A stretch of DNA of 64,000 bases from Macrophomina tecta. Lineage: Eukaryota; Ascomycota; Dothideomycetes; Botryosphaeriales; Botryosphaeriaceae. Below the pieces are notes generated by a model, which worked only from the letters and a program-made list of their open reading frames with translations, ran no database searches and had not been told where the DNA came from. Made by a program: the position numbers and the translations under genes. The DNA lies in contig JAKSGN010000002.1 of assembly GCA_024180945.1 (NCBI GenBank), forward strand, positions 1,178,001 through 1,242,000, written 5' to 3'. Positions 57,991-64,000 of the stretch are shown here, in pieces (the stretch's first letter is position 1; the number at the start of each line of letters is the position of its first letter).

Positions 57991-58632
57991 TTGCGGAAGC
58001 CAAAGCGCCCACCCAACGATCTAAGTCACTCTCACACCCACACGACTGACTGCCAAGTTTCACTCTTCCATTAGATTTCTATTCCGAATACAATGCAAAG
58101 CGACCTAGTCCACGCACGCAGTGTTAATCCCCAAGGACATTGTTCCAACTCTCCACCCAAGTCGGCGCCCGCATTAAGACGCTCTGACATTGGTGAGTAA
58201 ATCCAGTTTTGCTGTCATATTGCAGAAGATTAGCATAGTTGCTGTATGAAGCCGTTGGCAAACGTATGTCTCTTGATGACTCCCTTGTACCTCACCCTTT
58301 CGAGCGCTTTCTTCGCCTACACAGCACTGACCATCGAGGTCACGGCATACACACTAGGGTGCACGAAGACGGTTTACGCGTGACAGTCCAGAATAAACCT
58401 AGAATCCACATTTATTCCAACGATCAAAATGCCGACACTATGGACGCATCGACCACGCCGCCACTTGAATACATGTGCAAGATGGACGCACAACAACACA
58501 AAGTAGGACGTTCTACATGCATTACACTAAGGATCCGTCCGTCTGCAAACGGTCAGCACACACGTCTTCCCAACACGTCCACATCATTTTGACTTTTACC
58601 ATCTTTCTCTCCCATGGTTTCCAGGGGAAGAA

Positions 58633-58663
<31 letters not shown>

Positions 58664-59223
58664 TAGTGATTCTTCTACTTCTCTGCCCTCTCATCTCCGC
58701 ACACCTTCTCAGAGAGCCCAAGAACCCAGAGAAAGAGAAAGAGAGAGCGGGAAAGAGAAAGAAACCCGCAGTTCCAAAATGAAAGAACAAGAAAAGAATA
58801 CAAATGCCATGCAACCCATGATGCGTACATGAACATGCCTCGGAGCGAGTAAACAGTCTTCTACCCCCCGAGAGAAACCCCTCCCACGCTATCATCATCA
58901 CCATCACCAACCCAGCCACCCAATGAACCACAGACATCTAGTAGTAGTGAAAAGAGGAATAGTCGTTCGTTCTTTTTCGCATCAAGAGAGTTAGTTCCTC
59001 TCTCCTTTTGTCCCTTCATCATGAAACAACCACCACCATCACCACCGCCGCCCCTATGTGAAAAGTGGTTTCCCCTCTTTGCAATGAATCATACCCGTAT
59101 CATGTCAGAAAGGAAGAAAAACGAAAGGACAGCTGAAATCCACCAAGAATGATGCTGTATCCGCCAAGAGATAAGAAGCTCCGACGATACCCAAACTTTT
59201 GCTCTTGCCTTTGCCCCACCACT
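57991..59223. other. Intergenic, purine-rich simple repeats
   Basis: 1.2 kb between the decayed gene and UBP12. It contains a GAAA microsatellite and a longer GAGAAA-rich tract near 58725-58800. The right part is likely the UBP12 3' untranslated region. No gene is supported. Confidence 0.45.
58627..58664. repeat. (GAAA)n microsatellite
   Basis: About eight to nine tandem GAAA units. Confidence 0.85.
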
Positions 59224-62200
59224 CTACTCCACTTTCACGTCCTTCTCATCAACCCTCACCTCCGCCACATCATCATCGACCAAATCCGGCATATCTGCTT
59301 CAGCCTCCAGCTCCGCGCCCACGTTCAGCAGCGCAGGTGGGTGATTGCTTAACCCGTGGTCTGAGTCCGCCGGAGTGACGTTACCTGGCCCAGAGAGTAG
59401 ACCCTCATCCTCGTTGAAGTCCATCATGCGGTCATTCAGGTCGCTGCCAGTAGAACCGGGCACGGCGGCAACATCGCTCGCGACGTCCGTATCCTCGTCA
59501 GCAGCTCCGTCGTTTTGGTCGGGCCAGTCCCAGGTGTTCCCTGGTCGAGCGGGGCCGATGAGGCTCATGCCGCCGACGCCCTCGTCATCATAGCCTGGAA
59601 GCTCTTCCTCCTCATCCTCATTCTCCAGGGCCCTCGCTGTCGTCGTCACGCCAGCCGAACCAGCCGCGCGCTGGGGACCAGCTCCTGCTGCGCTCGAGTC
59701 TCTCGGCGACCCATTCGGGGATGTATCGCCGAGACGCTGGCCGTTTCCCGACGGCGAACCATCACGGGAATCAGATGCGGGCGCGTACGCTTGGCGCACA
59801 ATTTCCTGCAGGTACGGCGGACCTAAAGGGGTGTTGTTCTCGGTGCGCCGACGGTAGAAGAGGAGGTACGCGCTGCTGTTTACAATGCTCGAAGGGCTCT
59901 TTTTGCTCACCATGGAGTCTATTTGGCGTCAGTCAAGGGTAAGTTCACGTTCATTGTAAATACTTACCATTGTAGTCGTACCACTGGCCATCATAGAAGT
60001 TCTTGGCTACAGCAGTGTAATGTCCACCACCTAGGCCGCCAAAGTGGTTGTCCACAGCGAAGAGATCGTACACAAGCGGCTTGCCCTCACTGAGTCCAAC
60101 GCGTTCTGTAATGTCCAGTCCTTCGATGGGGAAGTCCACGAGAATATCGACCTTGTCCCTGAAGCCTCGGTTGGCGCCGAACCTCTTGAGGTGGACGACG
60201 AGAATATCAGGAGCGGTCCAAATCTCAAGCGTCTTGCTGGCCCTACGGAGTTCCTTGCAGCGGTTGCAGTACCAAGCGTTTTCTTCCGAAAGAATCTCGG
60301 TCTTCGCAGTCTCTGCGAAGCAGTCCTCGAGCGTAATACCAGACTTCTTGCGAGCAGCACGCTTCCTCTTCTTCTCGGCGAGCTCAGGGTCCTCCAGAGT
60401 TTCAATTACCTCTAACGAGCTCACTCCACGCAGCTCATCCTTGTCAGAGGCCTTGCCACCAAACAGGGCATCAAAGCTCTCGGATTCCCAGTCCACAATG
60501 ATAACTTCACCAGGACGAATGAGCATAGGGTCGCCATCAGGCTCAGAAACAGGCTCGGACCCAGCCCTTGCGTTAGGACCTTGACGACGCTCCTTCCGGG
60601 AGTAGGTCTTCATCTTCCTGTTCTTAGGTCCTTTGGCTCTCCTGGCCTTGCTCTTCTGGTTGAACTTTTGGCGATTGGCCTGCTTACCCATGGGTGCGGA
60701 TGCGAGCTCATCTTCGCTTTGGTCTGCAGCCTCGAATGACTCCATAGTGTTCGAATACTGAGGTGTATCCTCGTCAACATCGCTCTCAGGAGTCTCAGAG
60801 CGCTGGGTGCCTTGGCTGGAACGGCTCGCACCACTGACGTTTGACTGAACAGAAGACCTGCGACTAGGCGGCGGGGGGACCCGGGAGTCAAGTGTAGCCA
60901 GCTCCCTGTTATCAAGTCCATTCCAGCCCGTAGGAACGAGGTCATTACCAGGCTTGGTGTACTTCAAGGTGAACAGTCGCCGAAGCTCAGGAGGTATGAA
61001 GCTGCCAGGTTGTAGCACTTGTGGCAATTGACTTTGCTCGTGCATAGTCACATCAGTGTCAGCATCGCCCTCCGTCTTCGACTTGGCGGCATCACCGGGT
61101 TCGGTCATCGTGACATCCACGATGCTTTCATCTCCCTCAACCGAGTTAGCCTGGACATTGGCATCGGTCGTGGATGATGCATCTTCCTCAGTTGTCACCA
61201 CAGTGTCGGAGCCGGGTTGGGAGTTGAAGATCTGAGATGCTTGGTCATCCTCGGCAAGGATAGGCCTAGTTGTCATACTGGCAACCCTGGCTAGCACCTT
61301 ACGCAGAATCTCCTCGGAGTCTTTCGCCTCTTCGCGCGTGACAAGAATGTGAACAGGCCACAATGTCACTTCCCATTTGTTTGGCGACGACTTGCTCCGT
61401 AAACGATGGAACACCGGAACGACCATTTTGTCAGCCATAGGAGAGTCAGTACCCGGAATTTCGTCGTCGTCAGAGTGGTGGAAAGAGATCATCGACCTAG
61501 TTTTGCCATGTTTCCTCGGTGGAGGCCAGTTCGTGGGCACATCATCCAGCTCGTAGGCAATGATTTCGTCTCGTTCCTGAATGCTGCTCTCGACTATGGA
61601 TTGCCTGTCTTCGAAGTGCTTGTAGAACTTGTGGCTGTAAATCTCGGACATCATGATGCGTTTGGGATCGACAGAGTGCTCACGATAACGGGCCGCGATG
61701 TACTCCTTGACGGCACTTATCGGTCTGTTGGGATCCACGTCCACATCGATTTGCACAGGCCGCCCGACCAAGGGCATGAAAGTAACGGTGTGTTGCCAAT
61801 TCTTCTCAATCGGCAGCTGCAGCGTGAGCGACGAGTAGGGGTCGAATGTGATGCTGACTTTGTCACACTCAGGACAGACCATGGTGTTCTTATAGAAACC
61901 GTTGAACAGATCCATAGCAATTGAGTCGTTCCGCGCCCGATGGATCTCGCGATACTTCTCCCCCAAAGCCTTGATAGCCTCCGGATCCTTGTGCGTGTTG
62001 TCATCGGAATCGGGGTTTTCGATGTACGGCTTCTTGATGATCCTATTCAGGTCCTCATGGAGACCGTCAACCAGGAAGCTGAGGAACTCCTGAGAATCTT
62101 GCTGCCCATAGCCAGAGAACATTGGCTGAGCACGGCCAAGGGCAAACTTGAAGTTCTTCGGGGCAAAGGACGTTGTGGCATCCTCGCCATATATTGCTGC

Positions 62201-64000
62201 AAGCAAACCGGCATATGCTTTGGCAATGGAACCTCCGTGACCAAGCGGATTGTCAACATTCAGCTCTTCCTTGAACTTACTTTGCAGGAAATAAGCGGTG
62301 AGCTCCTCCACACTACGGATGCACTGCAGAGCAGAGTTCATGTAGCAAGTATTGCCAAGGTTGGACAGACCGACAGTCCCGCGGGTTCTTCCGTTCTTCG
62401 TGCGTCCGCGCGTCATCGGTCCGCCAGGCGCTGGACTGCTGCGCCCACTGTCCCCCTTAGAATCCGGAATCTTGCTTGTGCTCAGCGAAACACCGTGCTT
62501 CGATGCCACCTTACGAGCGTTATCGGACACGAATTCCCCGCCGGCGGGACCCCCGATTTGCTCTTCCAGGATAATCAACTGGCTGGTACTCAAGCCGACC
62601 AGGTCCATCTTGGCGCTGCCGTTGTACTTTGGGTTGTTCGTCTCGTCCTTGTGGTCAACCATCTCTCTCTGAGTTCCCTCAGCCATGGCGGTGAAAGTTG
62701 CTACATCAATGAGGAGCGGCGTAGGTGGTGTCCTTGCGGGAGAACTGTTGCGCGATGTGGCTGGAGTGAGGACCTCTGCTCTGTTCGCCTGTTGGCCCGT
62801 AACACCAGCTTGAATAGGTTCCAGGACCCTCCAAATCTGGACTTTTGTACTCATCGGAATGCCCGCTGCCTCTTTTGCTCTCTTGAGGAAATCTTGGAAT
62901 TTCTCGCTTCGGCTAGAGAGCAGTCTGACCGCATTGCTGGAATTATCCTTGATTTTCTGAGCGGACATGGGCTCCGAATCATTACGTAGCTTACGGATGG
63001 TGAGAAAAGGAGGGTAAATTTCGTACTGAACGTTCTGAAGGGTAGACCCAGGTGGTGCAGTGTCGCGAGCATAGCGAATGATGGGAGGGACCCCGGGCTT
63101 CACGCCGTACCACTCTACCATCAAATTCCACGCCTCTTCCGGAAAGACCTCGTAATCCTCACCAAGCTGGAGGCCCGGCTTCATCGGAACAAACAACTGG
63201 CCTGAAGACTCGCTGACGTGATCCTGCTCCCAAGCTGAGGCATCTGTTCCGAGGTAAGGTTAGGAGCCGTAATTACTCGTCAAGACAAGCCGCAGGAACA
63301 TACCTTGATCGAAGAGCGGCTCGTTATTGACTGGCCCAATTTCACCCTCCGAAGCAGACTTGTCAAAAGGACCAAACTGCTTGCTATCCGATACCCGCGA
63401 CAAGACACGCGACAACCACCACATGCTAACAACGAAACCCTTCTGACCTTCCTGAGGCATGGCCTCATGTAGGGCCATGATTCGGCCCACTTGCTCATCT
63501 AGCGAGGGAATCGCGGCATTGGTGGACTGGTCCTTCGAGGTGGGCGGAGAAGGGGCAGCATCGCTGGTGGCCGAGGTGCTCACCGTGTTGGAGTCATTGA
63601 CAGAGTTGGAGGCCGTGTCGGAGCTGGTGCCGCTATTTTGATCCTTGGGCTGAGGCCGCTCGTCTCTGAGCATGTCGACGGAGGTGCCTCTCGTCGTGGA
63701 GTTGTCCTGCTCCATCTGCTCCCTGCTATCGTTCTCACCGGCCATTTCGGATGCGGAGCGCTTCGCGGGAGAGGCAGAGCGGGGCGGGGGCGACCGAAGA
63801 GGTGCACGGCAGGGGGTGTTTTGCAGGCGGGAGCCGTCTGGTGCTGCTGAGGAGCCGCGCCGATCTCCTGCGGGCGCGCCGGGTCTACTCGTGCTTTCCA
63901 AGCTTAGACCAGCGTACGCCTCGCTGGGAGAGCTGCCACCGCTGACCGAGTTGTCCCAGGAGACGCCGTCTGACTCGACGACGGGCTCCAAGACTTCGTC
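59224..64000 (-). CDS. UBP12: Ubiquitin carboxyl-terminal hydrolase, Ubp12/USP15-like (5' end outside window)
   Basis: Cysteine protease that removes ubiquitin from proteins. Visible exons: 63304-64000 (open at the right edge), 59968-63243 and 59224-59918; introns 60 and 49 nt. Seen: a Ser/Pro-rich N-terminal part; a DUSP domain from about 63480 to 63060 (GFVVSMWWLSRVLSR, PLFDQDASAWEQ across the first junction, EEAWNLMVEWYG); a ubiquitin-like segment; the catalytic Cys box GLSNLGNTCYMNSALQCI near 62390-62330; a large acidic/Ser-rich insertion within the USP domain, as in Ubp12 and USP4/15; the zinc-binding pairs (VCPEC, YCNRC); the His box GGGHYTAVAKNFYDGQWYDY; and a long acidic C-terminal tail (exon 3). 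At least 1555 residues are encoded here. The start codon is upstream of the window. Confidence 0.94.

Overview
The window is nuclear DNA of a filamentous ascomycete. Most protein genes are cut by short spliceosomal introns (mostly 49-60 nt, GT...AG, several with CTAAC/CTGAC-like branch sites). The gene set is fungal: Nem1-type phosphatase, eIF2B-beta, Yck-type casein kinase I, Nup133, Dre2, an Stf2-like hydrophilin, Axl2, Pex26, Vps29 and Ubp12. Both complete tRNA genes carry an intron just after anticodon position 37. Pex26, a PARN-type nuclease and an Axl2-like cadherin-repeat protein together point to Pezizomycotina; Dothideomycetes is a guess only.

Layout. 1-3.7 kb: NEM1 (minus, runs off the left edge) divergent from GCD7 (plus). 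3.7-9.9 kb: gene-poor, with an intron-bearing tRNA-Tyr. 9.9-18.8 kb: three minus-strand housekeeping genes (casein kinase I, NUP133, DRE2). 20.3-30.1 kb: STF2-like gene, AXL2, glutathione reductase and a small conserved-looking membrane protein. 30.1-36.6 kb: an accessory island holding a four-exon secreted six-cysteine protein, a decayed membrane-protein gene and a decayed O-methyltransferase. 36.6-43.3 kb: PEX26, PARN-type nuclease and a GT25-type glycosyltransferase. 45.7-46.7 kb: an ATF/CREB-type bZIP in a gene-poor neighbourhood. 50.2-53.0 kb: divergent VPS29 and AGX1. 53.0-55.2 kb: tRNA-Ser(GCT) with two decayed copies nearby. 55.3-57.9 kb: class II aldolase-like gene and a decayed coiled-coil gene. 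59.2-64 kb: UBP12 (minus, runs off the right edge).

Most genes are unrelated core functions: lipid/nuclear-envelope control, translation initiation, nuclear pore, Fe-S assembly, redox, peroxisome, retromer, deadenylation and deubiquitination. They do not form one pathway. The most unusual content is the 30-36.6 kb island, where one apparently intact small secreted protein with a beta/gamma-crystallin-like signature sits beside relics of genes typical of secondary-metabolite or accessory regions, and the cluster of tRNA-Ser relics at 54-55 kb.

Exon boundaries were placed by hand from splice signals and frame; each spliced model reported as intact keeps an open frame from start to stop. Nothing was checked against a database.
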